A stretch of DNA of 14,810 nucleotides from CAZQYC01 sp043746555 (GCA_043746555.1 JAYTQU010000207.1:1-14810); one strand, 5' to 3'. Shown: positions 1 to 7,577, numbered from the stretch's first letter. Made by a program: numbers and translations. Notes: generated from the sequence alone by a model not told the origin.

Positions 1-48
1 GCCTGAAAAATACTCACGTACTGCCGTGTACGCTGCGCTTTTTCAGGC
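1..48. repeat. Hairpin-forming palindromic element at the window edge
   Basis: Perfect 10-base inverted arms GCCTGAAAAA (1-10) and TTTTTCAGGC (39-48) enclose a second 5-bp stem, CGTAC (17-21) with GTACG (28-32), and a 6-nt loop. The two-tier cruciform-capable shape resembles small dispersed intergenic repeats. The truncated P450 reading frame ends inside it, at a TGA in the left half. The element may start further left, beyond the window. With only one copy visible, calling it a repeat family is an inference. It could also be a terminator, because T-runs flank the stem on either strand, although the 28-nt interior is long for one. Confidence 0.5.
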
Positions 49-910
49 CGGTGCGCCTTGCCCCGCATCGCTTGATCCCAACCTGACAAAGTAGAACTAA
101 GCGTGGTTTCGCGACTACTTGCTGTCGTACCGCATCGCACTTGGCCAGAGTGAGCAACGAGTTTCCAATCAGTCCCGCCGTCGCTTCGTACGCCTGCGAC
201 AATAAGCCGATGCCATTGGCTAACACCGTCAGTGGGCCGTGCTGCCCTAAGCGTTCCGCTTCGCGAGCCAAGCTCACGAGCAACCCTTGTTTATTGTCGC
301 GCTTGGTCCGCGCTAAATTTTCATCGAACATTTCCAATAAGCTTCCAGCAGCAATCTTGCCGCGCTCGATCCGGTCAGGCGTACTGGAAGGAAAAATACA
401 GCGGACGAAGTCACCTACATGATTGCTCGTTTGATCAAGCTGTTCCTCGGGCACTCCGAGCAAGTCGCCGATTACATGCGTCGACAACTTGAAAGCGAAG
501 TCGCTGATGTGCGCAAGCTCGTTTGCCGGATCCAATCGCAGAAGTAGATGCTTCGCCCATCGATTGCTGCATGCTGCAATCTGCGCAGGTGCAACGGAAT
601 TTATTGTTGCGGCAACCGCCCGATTGAACGGACAGTGCCCGTTGCCGTCGTTCATGCGAATAAGACGGCGATAAATAACTTCCGCCGGCGATCCCAACAG
701 CGGCGTCGGTACAGGTTCGTTCGCCGGTCGAACGCGACAAGATTCGTTAGTCAACGCCGCAGTGACAGCGGCAGCACTCGAAGCAATCCAAAGCCCCAGT
801 GGTTCATCGCGATAGAGTGGTCGATGCGTAACGAGGTCGGTGTAGTAAGGATACGGGTCGGCGTGCGTTACCGCCGCTATTGGGTTTGCGGGAAATTGAT
901 TGGTATCCAC
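14..910 (-). pseudogene. Cytochrome P450, C-terminally truncated
   Basis: The reading frame opens at a GTG (910) and encodes 298 residues. Residues 1-270 look like the N-terminal two thirds of a bacterial soluble P450. There is a typical N-terminal segment ('ADPYPYY'), a C-helix region around RMNDGNGHCPFNR (85-97), and an I-helix segment SQAYEATAGLIGN (238-250) that carries the oxygen-activating E-A/T-T-like motif. After about residue 270 (near position 100) the similarity stops. The tail is Arg/Lys-rich and encoded by a hairpin-forming element. The ExxR motif and the Cys heme-ligand loop are absent, so the product cannot bind heme. P450s of this kind usually have about 400 residues. It lies 80 nt downstream of an AraC regulator on the same strand, which may have controlled it. 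A continuation left of the window in another frame cannot be excluded. Confidence 0.72.
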
Positions 911-990
911 AGTCTAAACTCGGTGACTTTCGACGCGTGAAGCCTATCGGGCGTCTTCGGTTTGGTGCTATCGAAATCTTGATCTAAATC

Positions 991-1878
991 CTAAACAAGA
1001 AGTTGACGGACTTTCGATAGCGATCCCTCCGCAAACAAACGGCGCGCAGTAGATGGCGTTAACCCCAGTTCGCGTCGAAACGCCGCAGTGAAGTGACTGT
1101 GATGCGAGTAGCCTAACGCCAAAGCAACTGCAGTCAGATCGCGTTCGCCTTCCGCGAGGTAAGATAGTGCTGCGCGGCTGCGCAATTGTTGCAGCTCGGA
1201 CCACAGCGTCGCGCCGGTCGCACGACGATACGCGCGACAAAGATGGTGGACGGAGACTTCTAAGCCCGATGCAATATCTTGCAAGGTTAACGGTTCCGCA
1301 TAGCACGCAGCCAACATCGCTCGCGCTTGCTGTGCAAGTTCCACATCGCGCGGAGCCGACGGCTTTTTGTGTCCGAAACTATCGCCGGCCGCAAGAAGCG
1401 AATCGATCAGCGCAATGGCCGCTTCTTCCAGTTCCAGAATCGATCGCGTTTGCGATTTTGCAGCCGCCATTAGCAACTGCACGGCAAGACGCGCCTTCGA
1501 CGCGATCGGTAGTTGTCGATGACGAAACGGATGCTCACGACGATCTTGGGCACGCGGATCACTTGCCGTGAGCAATTCCAAAAGAAGGTCGTCGCGCGGA
1601 ACGATATTGATCTGCGTTTCGCCTGACCCATAGGGATGAGCGACCCTATATTCCTCACCACGATTCGATAAGGTTAGATGCGCCGGACTAATCGTCAAGT
1701 TCTTGCCGTCAACCTGGCGTACGTTCACGCCCGATAACGGCACTGCGATTTGATGTTCGCTCTTGCACTCCTCGCAACTCAAGCCTCGGCGTGCGCGCTC
1801 GCAGCGCACGACTTCGATGCGAACCAGCGGGCTCGCAAACAGTGTTTGGCTGCTTTCGCTGTTTACGTGGAAGGTCAT
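991..1878 (-). CDS. AraC-family transcriptional regulator
   Basis: This is a 295-residue protein with an N-terminal AraC-binding-type effector domain (about residues 1-170) and a C-terminal double helix-turn-helix (about 190-290). The DNA-binding part shows the family pattern: a first HTH around 'LTLQDIASGLEVSVHHLCRAYR' and then the signature 'ALALGYSHHSHFTAAFRR' with 'LGLTPS' following. The length is normal for the family and I see no disruption. The start is ATG at 1878. It is followed 80 nt downstream on the same strand by the truncated P450, so it was plausibly the activator of that gene. Cys pairs in the N-terminal domain ('CERARRGLSCEECKS') might bind metal or respond to redox, but that is speculative. 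The effector is unknown. Confidence 0.92.
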   Translation of the reverse strand: MTFHVNSESSQTLFASPLVRIEVVRCERARRGLSCEECKSEHQIAVPLSGVNVRQVDGKNLTISPAHLTLSNRGEEYRVAHPYGSGETQINIVPRDDLLLELLTASDPRAQDRREHPFRHRQLPIASKARLAVQLLMAAAKSQTRSILELEEAAIALIDSLLAAGDSFGHKKPSAPRDVELAQQARAMLAACYAEPLTLQDIASGLEVSVHHLCRAYRRATGATLWSELQQLRSRAALSYLAEGERDLTAVALALGYSHHSHFTAAFRRELGLTPSTARRLFAEGSLSKVRQLLV

Positions 1879-1978
1879 TGATATGATGTCGGAAATGGTT
1901 GTGGTGCCGTATCAATCCGAATCGCGGCATTCAATCTCGAATCTTAATCATCCGACAAAGTACTAATTGGACGTTGCA

Positions 1979-2209
1979 CTAACTTGCTGCGAGCAACGCG
2001 TTTTTCGCTTTATCCGGGAGATCAACCGCGACAAAATCGAATTCCTGGTATAGGTAATCCGCTCCAGATTCATCGACAACACGTACCTATCCATCGCGCT
2101 TCGTTGCGGCATCGGAGCGTAGAACGTACACCTTGCCCCTTTCCAAGTCTTCGCAGTCGGCATTGTCGATGCGCAGAGAAAATCCGACCTTTGATTGAAC
2201 GCGTGCCAT
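1979..2209 (-). pseudogene. Small conserved hypothetical protein interrupted by an in-frame TAG
   Basis: From ATG at 2209 a single frame of 77 codons runs to a TAG at 1979-1981. It is interrupted once, at codon 41, by TAG (2087-2089). Before the stop it reads MARVQSKVGFSLRIDNADCE and then 'DLERGKVYVLRSDAATKRDG'; after it, 'VRVVDESGADYLYQEFDFVA' and 'VDLPDKAKNALLAAS'. From memory this matches a widespread family of roughly 70-80-residue proteins with a 'LERGKVY..LPDE.A...G.(V/I)R(V/I)(V/I)DESGEDYLYP' core and a terminal 'ALLAAS'. In that family the position of the stop is an ordinary residue. A single base change (for example TTG or TAC to TAG) would explain it. The function of the family is unknown to me. 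It sits directly after another small-protein remnant. Confidence 0.62.
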
Positions 2210-2217
2210 AGTAATCG

Positions 2218-2334
2218 TACCACAAAGCGCTTGATCTTCAATTTGCCGTGCCCGATACCGTGTGCTTCATACCAATGTATCTCCGCTCTGCGGATGCTGC
2301 CATTTACCAAACGCACATCCACGATCCTTTTCAT
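2218..2334 (-). CDS. Small conserved hypothetical protein with HWYEAHGIG motif, end uncertain
   Basis: ATG at 2334 follows a purine-rich stretch (GGTGGCGGAAG). About 38 residues are recognisable: MKRIVDVRLVNGSIRRAEIH, then 'WYEAHGIGHGKLKIKRFV'. From memory, the segment '(A)E(I/V)HWYEAHGIG..(K/R)..KIKR(F/Y)' is the hallmark of a widely distributed small protein that usually stops just after 'KIKRF(L/V)'. Here the frame does not stop. It runs on through the next small gene to 1963 with composition unlike any protein I know. The fortieth codon is CGA (2215-2217), one transition from TGA, so loss of the stop codon is a simple explanation. It lies immediately upstream of the nonsense-mutated small gene on the same strand, so the two probably formed a pair. 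Function unknown. Confidence 0.5.
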
Positions 2335-2431
2335 CTTCCGCCACCTGCCTGACCCAAACTGCTTTGTAGCGGCATGATTTCTCTGCTTCGGCGGCCGACT
2401 GCGAACCGCTGACGAAGTGCATGCCATGTCG

Positions 2432-2452
2432 CTCGCCAATTTTGATGGCGAG
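2432..2452. repeat. Perfect 7-bp hairpin upstream of the cupin operon
   Basis: The arms CTCGCCA (2432-2438) and TGGCGAG (2446-2452) surround a 7-nt loop, ATTTTGA. There is no T-run on either side, so it is not a typical intrinsic terminator. It lies about 65 nt upstream of the cupin start and could be an operator or a leader structure of that operon. It could equally be a chance palindrome in a decayed intergenic stretch. Confidence 0.35.
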
Positions 2453-2517
2453 TATTGCACCGTCACTACGACCGAGCGGATACTGGCAGCATTTAGGTAG
2501 GCAACGGACGAATCGAT

Positions 2518-2883
2518 ATGCGAAGCGAAGTCATCAATCTCGCCGAAAAACTCTCGAACTTTAACGAACATTGGTCGCCGCGCGTAATCGCCGAGATGAA
2601 CGACTACCAATTCAAGTTAGTGAAGTTTCAGGGAGAGTTTGTCTGGCACGATCATCCCGACACCGACGAAGTGTTTTTGGTCATCGAAGGCGAAATGCAA
2701 ATCGGTTTTCGCGATCGCGACGTGACGGTGCGCGAAGGCGAGATGTTTGTTGTGCCAAAGGGCGTTGAGCACATCACACGCGCGAAGAGCGAATGCCATG
2801 CGTTAATCATCGAACCACGTGGCGTCGTTAACACAGGCGCTGCGGGCGGTGCGCTTACCGCTCGGAATGACGTTTGGATATGA
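2518..2883 (+). CDS. Cupin-domain protein (small single-domain)
   Basis: This 121-residue protein is one conserved beta-barrel. Cupin motif 1 is visible as G39-x4-H44-x-H46-x4-E51-x6-G58, and motif 2 as G74-x5-P80-x-G82-x2-H85. H44, H46, E51 and H85 should form the metal site. It resembles the mannose-6-phosphate-isomerase-like/'cupin 2' group. Its substrate cannot be read from the sequence. A modest GGA-containing ribosome binding site lies 7 nt before ATG 2518. Its TGA overlaps the ATG of the acetyltransferase gene (ATGA, 2880-2883), which indicates translational coupling. It is intact and of normal length. Confidence 0.9.
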   Translation: MRSEVINLAEKLSNFNEHWSPRVIAEMNDYQFKLVKFQGEFVWHDHPDTDEVFLVIEGEMQIGFRDRDVTVREGEMFVVPKGVEHITRAKSECHALIIEPRGVVNTGAAGGALTARNDVWI

Positions 2884-3386
2884 GTGATGCAGTGCTTATT
2901 CGACCGTTCGAGCCGGACGAATGGGCGTTGTATCGCGATTTGCGCTTGCGTGCGCTGACGGATTCGCCAAACGCTTTCGCCAAAACCCATGCGGAGGAGA
3001 AGGATCGCACTCCCGATGAGTGGTCGCGTCGTCTCATGGAATCGGCAACGTCACCGTCGTGGCTTTGTTTGATTGCGACTTTGGGTGACAAGGCTATTGG
3101 ACTGTCGTTCGCACACTGCGTAGCTGATACTGAAAACGTCGCGCATCTTTACTCAATGTGGGTTGATCCCGTGGTACGCGGCTTGGGAATCGGTCGTAGG
3201 CTTGTCGAGGCGGTTTTGGACTGGTCGCGTGAACGCAAAGCTCGGCGCGTTGTGCTGCAGGTGACGGAAGGCAATCAAGCCGCGGTGAGTTTGTATCAGC
3301 GAGCGGGCTTTCGGCCGACGGATGAACTCACTCCATTACGTGCCGGTTCGACATTATTCGCGCGCATGATGGTGTTTGAGTTGTAA
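2880..3386 (+). CDS. GNAT-family N-acetyltransferase
   Basis: This 168-residue protein has a GNAT fold. The acetyl-CoA pyrophosphate-binding motif R/Q-x-x-G-x-G/A appears as R100-G-L-G103-I-G105 after the beta-4 strand 'AHLYSMWVDPVVRG'. The C-terminal signature 'N-x-x-A-x-x-L-Y-x-x-x-G-F' appears as N132...Y139...G143-F144. I chose ATG 2880 over the in-frame TTG at 2874 because the ATG forms an ATGA overlap with the cupin stop. The acceptor substrate is unknown; small-molecule amines and protein N-termini are both common. Coupling to a cupin and location upstream of a beta-lactamase suggest a detoxification or resistance-like role, but that is only inference. Confidence 0.92.
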   Translation: MSDAVLIRPFEPDEWALYRDLRLRALTDSPNAFAKTHAEEKDRTPDEWSRRLMESATSPSWLCLIATLGDKAIGLSFAHCVADTENVAHLYSMWVDPVVRGLGIGRRLVEAVLDWSRERKARRVVLQVTEGNQAAVSLYQRAGFRPTDELTPLRAGSTLFARMMVFEL

Positions 3387-3423
3387 ACTTGGTCGTGAAC
3401 TTTCTTATCGCGAGTGAGCAACC

Positions 3424-4302
3424 ATGATGATGAGGAATATCGGTATCGTATTCGCTGCTGGACTGATGTCCATTTCAGCAATCGGGTTTACGCAAACAGT
3501 CACTAATAATTGGAACACGCCACAAAAGCCATTTCAAGTTTACGGCAATACGTATTACGTCGGCACACAAGGGCTGGCGTCGATTTTGATTACCTCTAAG
3601 AACGGTCACATATTGATCGACGGCACGTTATCGACTTCGGCGCCGCAAATCGTCGACAACGTTCGCGCGCTGGGTTTTCGCATTGAAGACGTGAAGCTGA
3701 TTCTCAACACGCACGTGCATTACGATCACGCCGGGGGAATAGCGCAATTGCAAAAGCTCAGTGGCGCGCATGTTGCGGCGAGCGCCGCTACCGCTGAAGT
3801 AATGCGATCCGGTAAGGTTGGAGCTGACGATCCGCAGTTTGCGACCTTGCCGCCGATTGCACCGATCGCCAACGTGAGCGTTTTCAAGAATGGCGAAACG
3901 CTCACGGTCGGTAAACTTGCTGTTACGGCGCATCTCACGCCGGGTCACACGCCCGGCGGCACGAGTTGGACTTGGGAATCGTGCGTTGACGACAAGTGCC
4001 TACACATGGTGTATGCGGATAGCCTGAATCCTATCGCCAGTGGCAACTACAAATATTCCGATCCGAAACGCGATCCTAATGGCGCAAAGCAACTTAGAGA
4101 GAGTTTCGAAGTAGTGAGCCGCTTACCCTGCGATATCTTGCTGACACCGCATCCGGAGCTGGTCGATGTATCTGGCAAACTGGCTAAGCGCGAGCAGGGG
4201 GCGGCCCAAAACCCATTCATCGACACCAACGCTTGCCGAGCGTATGCGGAAGCAAGCCGCGATAAGCTTGATAAACGTATCGAGCAAGAGAAGGCGCAGT
4301 AG
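3424..4302 (+). CDS. Subclass B3 metallo-beta-lactamase
   Basis: This 292-residue protein starts with a short hydrophobic segment (about residues 4-21) that looks like an export signal, so the enzyme is probably periplasmic. The metallo-hydrolase core is complete. The zinc ligands H97-x-H99-x-D101-H102 lie in 'NTHVHYDHAGG', H175 in 'TPGHTPGGTSWTW' and H243 in 'LTPHPEL'. The H-x-H-x-D-H pattern, 'YADSLNPIASG' and a Cys pair (C236 and C271) placed like the L1-type disulfide point to subclass B3 rather than glyoxalase II. Such enzymes hydrolyse penicillins, cephalosporins and carbapenems through a Zn-activated water. It starts 37 nt after the acetyltransferase gene, probably in the same transcript. 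No regulator of the AmpR type is adjacent. Activity is inferred from motifs only. Confidence 0.9.
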   Translation: MMMRNIGIVFAAGLMSISAIGFTQTVTNNWNTPQKPFQVYGNTYYVGTQGLASILITSKNGHILIDGTLSTSAPQIVDNVRALGFRIEDVKLILNTHVHYDHAGGIAQLQKLSGAHVAASAATAEVMRSGKVGADDPQFATLPPIAPIANVSVFKNGETLTVGKLAVTAHLTPGHTPGGTSWTWESCVDDKCLHMVYADSLNPIASGNYKYSDPKRDPNGAKQLRESFEVVSRLPCDILLTPHPELVDVSGKLAKREQGAAQNPFIDTNACRAYAEASRDKLDKRIEQEKAQ

Positions 4303-4368
4303 ACGGTGAAACTAAGGCTGTAAAGCGAGTGGGTTGTCTAAGGCGCGCTATCCCCGTGCAAGTTGAGC

Positions 4369-4374
4369 TACAAT
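4369..4374 (+). promoter_or_regulatory. trkA: Possible -10 box (TACAAT) upstream of trkA
   Basis: TACAAT lies 40 nt before the trkA GTG in the 112-nt gap after the beta-lactamase gene. I see no good -35 hexamer at 16-18 nt upstream, so this is a weak candidate for a separate trkA promoter. Confidence 0.25.
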
Positions 4375-4414
4375 CGCGTGCCTGCATTTAGGCGAACAAC
4401 AAACACCCGCTCTC

Positions 4415-5800
4415 GTGAAAATCATTATTCTCGGTGCCGGCCAAGTCGGTAAAACCGCCGCCACTCATTTGACGCGCGATCAGGCCAACGATGTAACGGT
4501 GGTCGATACCAACGACGAGCTATTGCACGATCTGCAAGATCGACTCGATATTCGCGCAGTGGTCGGCAACGGTGCTTACCCCTCGATCTTGGAAGCGGCG
4601 GGTGCCAGATCGGTCGATGTCTTCATCGCGTTGACCAACAGCGACGAAGTGAACATGGCGGCGTGTCAAACGGTGTACGCGTTATTTAATCGCGAGGCGA
4701 CACGCATCGCGCGCATTCGCAGCGGCGACTATGCGCGCTACCCGAAATTGCTGTCAGGCGAGGATCGCGCCTTCGCCGTTGATGTCGCGATTAGTCCGGA
4801 ACAAATCGTCACCGATCACATCGCTCGATTGATTCGCTACCCCGGTGCATTGCAAGTTCTCGACTTTGCCGACGAACGCGTTCGGCTGGTCGGCGTGCGC
4901 GCGTTGAGCGGCGGCTTGTTGGTCGGACAACAGTTGAAGACACTGCGAGAACACATGCCGGGTCGCGATGCGCGCGTGGCGGCGATTTACCGCGACGGCA
5001 AGAGCATTAAGCCTGAAGGCGAAACGATCATTGAACACGGCGACGAAGTGTTCTTTATCGCCGCGCGGCGCGATATTCGCGTCGTGATGAACGAGATGCA
5101 AAAATTCGAAGGTCCCGCGCGGCGCGTGGTGATTGCGGGAGGCGGCAATATCGGCTTTCGACTAGCGCAGAAGATCGAGCGGGAGCATCAAGTGAGGCTC
5201 ATTGAACGCGACCCGCGTCGAGCGCGGCGGATCGCGGAGCAATTGGCGAATACGATTGTGCTACAAGGCGATGCGGCGGATGAGGAGTTGTTGCTTGAGG
5301 AAAACATCGACACCGCGGATGTGTTTGTCGCCGTGACGAATGCGGAGGAAGCCAACATTTTGTCGGCGTTGCTCGCAAAGCGATTAGGCTGTCGCAAGGT
5401 GATGGCGTTGATCAATCGACCCGCGTATGCGGAATTGATGGAGAGCGGCGCGATTGACGTAGCGTTATCGCCGCAAACGGCCACCATCGGTTCTTTGTTG
5501 GCTCACGTTCGTCGCGGCGACGTGGTGCGCGTGCACTCGTTGCGGCGTGGTGCAGCGGAAGCCATCGAAGCGGTTGCACATGGAGTCCAAGGCGATGGTC
5601 GTGTAACCGGTCGACGAGTCGGTGACTTGCCGCTGCCGGAAGGCGCCACGATTGGCGCAGTGGTTCGCGGCGACGAAGTAATTATCGCGCACCACGACAC
5701 GGTAATTCAGCGCGACGATCACGTCATTATTTTTCTCACCGATCGCCGCCACATCAACGCCGTGGAACGACTGTTCGACGCGCCAACGAGAAGTCGATGA
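4415..5800 (+). CDS. trkA: Trk potassium uptake regulatory subunit TrkA
   Basis: This 461-residue cytoplasmic protein binds nucleotides and gates the TrkH channel. It is built as two tandem RCK (TrkA-N plus TrkA-C) halves. The first Rossmann motif is GAGQVG (7-12) with the acidic ribose contact D31. The second is GGGNIG (242-247) with E264. TrkA-C modules follow each (about 145-230 and 370-455). The length is close to that of the E. coli protein (458). The start is GTG 4415, because the protein must begin MKIIILGAGQVG. No clear ribosome binding site precedes it. trkH follows 107 nt downstream on the same strand, so a single transcript is likely. In many gammaproteobacteria trkA sits next to rsmB/fmt, which are not here. 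Confidence 0.96.
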   Translation: MKIIILGAGQVGKTAATHLTRDQANDVTVVDTNDELLHDLQDRLDIRAVVGNGAYPSILEAAGARSVDVFIALTNSDEVNMAACQTVYALFNREATRIARIRSGDYARYPKLLSGEDRAFAVDVAISPEQIVTDHIARLIRYPGALQVLDFADERVRLVGVRALSGGLLVGQQLKTLREHMPGRDARVAAIYRDGKSIKPEGETIIEHGDEVFFIAARRDIRVVMNEMQKFEGPARRVVIAGGGNIGFRLAQKIEREHQVRLIERDPRRARRIAEQLANTIVLQGDAADEELLLEENIDTADVFVAVTNAEEANILSALLAKRLGCRKVMALINRPAYAELMESGAIDVALSPQTATIGSLLAHVRRGDVVRVHSLRRGAAEAIEAVAHGVQGDGRVTGRRVGDLPLPEGATIGAVVRGDEVIIAHHDTVIQRDDHVIIFLTDRRHINAVERLFDAPTRSR

Positions 5801-5907
5801 TGAATGTGTCCAACTTCAATGTCGCGTAAGCAAAAGATGAGCGGGATCGTGTCGCCGCACGGCGTGCAGTTCCGCGCTGATAGTCAACATCGACCGCCTT
5901 TTTTGTT

Positions 5908-7356
5908 ATGAACCTTTTTGCCGTTCAGCGAATATTGGGGCTGTTGTTGGTGTTGTTTAGCTTCACCATGTTGCCTCCTATTGCCGTGTCGCTGTTTTAT
6001 GGCGATGGTAATCAAGGACCGTTTATCGACGCGTTTGCGTTTTTGCTATTGGCCGGTGGAATTATTTGGTGGCCGGTGCGCAAGCATGCGCGCGATCTGA
6101 GATTGCGCGATGGCTTCTTGGTGGTGGCGTTGTTTTGGGTCGTGCTCGGTATCGCGGGCGCCGCGCCTCTCATGCTGTCGCAACAACTTGGGATGACCGC
6201 GACCGATGCGGTGTTCGAAGCGGTGTCCGGATTCACAACAACAGGGGCGACAGTCTTAAGAGGTTTGGACGCGATTCCAAGGTCGTTGTTGTACTACCGG
6301 CAGCAAATTCAGTGGTTCGGCGGCATGGGAATGGTCGTGCTAGCGGTCGCGCTGCTACCGATGTTGGGCGTCGGCGGTATGCAGTTGTTGAAAGCGGAGA
6401 CACCGGGGCCGGTCAAGGACTCGAAGATCACGCCGCGAATTGCGCAGACGGCAAAAGCTTTGTGGATTGTGTACGTCGCCATCACCGCGGCATGCGCAAT
6501 CGGCTATTGGTTCGCGGGAATGACGCCATTCGACGCCGTTGGTCATGCTTTCAGCACGGTGTCGACCGGCGGATTTTCAACGCACGACAACAGTCTCGCT
6601 TACTTCAATAACGAGGGCGTGGAAGTCGTCGCGATCGTATTTATGTATTTGGGCGGCATCAATTTCGCGTTGCATTTTCTTGCTTGGCGCGGTTTGCGAT
6701 TAATCGATTATTTTCGCGATCCTGAATTTCGCCTGTACACATCGATCTTAGTTGTAGTCTCGACGCTCTGTGTCGCAACACTCATGTTTTCGCATGTCGC
6801 CGAGGGTTTCACGGCCGTGCGTTACGGGGTTTTACAGGCGGTGTCGATGATGACCAGCACCGGCTATACCACCGCAAACTTTTCTCAGTGGCCCGGCGCA
6901 TTGCCGTTGATTTTGATCTTAACTACTTTCATTGGCGGTTGCGCGGGTTCGACCGCGGGCGGCATGAAAGTCATTCGTTGGCTGCTTATGTGGCGACAAG
7001 CGACGCGCGAGATCGTACGGCTGGTGCATCCGAGCGCGTTGCTGCCGGTCAAACTTGGCGACAAGCCTGTGCAACTACGAATCATCGACGCCGTCTGGGG
7101 ATTCTTCGCAATTTATGTCGTGAGCTTTGCGGTTTTAATGGTGGCGCTGATGGCGACCGGCGTCGATCAGGTGACTGCGTTTTCGGCTATCGCAATCTGT
7201 ATCAACAACGTCGGCCCCGGGTTGGGCCGCGTGACCAGTAACTTCATCGGAATCAGCGACGCCGGCAAATGGATCGCGATTCTCGCCATGCTGCTGGGCC
7301 GCTTGGAAATCTATCCCTTGCTCGTGCTGGTCACCCCCACGTTCTGGCGGCGCTGA
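5908..7356 (+). CDS. trkH: Trk potassium channel-forming subunit TrkH
   Basis: This 482-residue integral inner-membrane protein forms the K+-conducting pore. Four pseudo-repeated membrane-pore-membrane units are recognisable from their selectivity loops: TTGAT (111-115), STGGFST (219-225), TSTGYTT (316-322) and NNVGPGLG (433-440). In each the conserved Gly supplies the filter. 'QQIQWFGGMGMVVLAVALLP' (132-151) and 'GGCAGSTAGGMK' (343-354) are TrkH hallmarks. The length equals that of E. coli TrkH/TrkG. The start ATG 5908 gives the expected N-terminus. It is preceded by a U-rich stretch (CTTTTTTGTT) without a Shine-Dalgarno sequence. TrkA, encoded just upstream, is its gating ring. Confidence 0.96.
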   Translation: MNLFAVQRILGLLLVLFSFTMLPPIAVSLFYGDGNQGPFIDAFAFLLLAGGIIWWPVRKHARDLRLRDGFLVVALFWVVLGIAGAAPLMLSQQLGMTATDAVFEAVSGFTTTGATVLRGLDAIPRSLLYYRQQIQWFGGMGMVVLAVALLPMLGVGGMQLLKAETPGPVKDSKITPRIAQTAKALWIVYVAITAACAIGYWFAGMTPFDAVGHAFSTVSTGGFSTHDNSLAYFNNEGVEVVAIVFMYLGGINFALHFLAWRGLRLIDYFRDPEFRLYTSILVVVSTLCVATLMFSHVAEGFTAVRYGVLQAVSMMTSTGYTTANFSQWPGALPLILILTTFIGGCAGSTAGGMKVIRWLLMWRQATREIVRLVHPSALLPVKLGDKPVQLRIIDAVWGFFAIYVVSFAVLMVALMATGVDQVTAFSAIAICINNVGPGLGRVTSNFIGISDAGKWIAILAMLLGRLEIYPLLVLVTPTFWRR

Positions 7357-7408
7357 CATTCGTCAATTCACCCGCGACTCGACCTTTTACTCGGTTCGTG
7401 CTAATAAT

Positions 7409-7427
7409 TAGTTAGCAACGCTAACTA
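7409..7427. promoter_or_regulatory. 19-bp operator-like palindrome upstream of the TonB-dependent receptor gene
   Basis: TAGTTAGC (7409-7416) and GCTAACTA (7420-7427) are perfect inverted arms around AAC. The size and symmetry fit a dimeric TetR- or MarR-type operator. The site is 150 nt before the receptor start. It sits inside a wider inverted pair, CTCGGTT (7390-7396) with AACCGAG (7453-7459), so a folded leader is another possibility. No regulator gene is adjacent. Confidence 0.5.
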
Positions 7428-7561
7428 TGTGTCGACCTGGCTAATCGGCTAAAACCGAGACTCGCCCCAGGCGGTCACAACATTGGCGTAGGCGACCAAA
7501 TCAAATCCAGCAGACGGACCGTTGCTCGGCACTGTTGAGCTCGATGCGACCACCAATTGAC

Positions 7562-7570
7562 AAAGGGGAA
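7562..7570 (+). promoter_or_regulatory. Strong ribosome binding site that sets the receptor start
   Basis: AAAGGGGAA lies 7 nt before ATG 7578. It decides for ATG 7578 rather than the in-frame TTG at 7557, which would put this site inside the coding region and spoil the signal peptide. Confidence 0.75.
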
Positions 7571-7577
7571 TCTGATT

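Noticed and set aside
1963..2610. A 215-residue protein on the minus strand
   Set aside because: Its first third is antisense to the cupin gene and its last third is an out-of-frame reading of the next small gene. Only the segment from 2334 to about 2218 is protein-like.
2874..2879. TTG 2874 as the acetyltransferase start
   Set aside because: ATG 2880 forms the typical ATGA overlap with the cupin stop.
5853..5864. CG-rich palindrome between trkA and trkH as a terminator
   Set aside because: Only 4-5 bp with a tiny loop and no T-run directly after. The T-run at the trkH start is about 35 nt away.
7557..7577. TTG 7557 as the start of the TonB-dependent receptor
   Set aside because: The strong ribosome binding site at 7562-7570 serves ATG 7578, which also gives a normal signal peptide.
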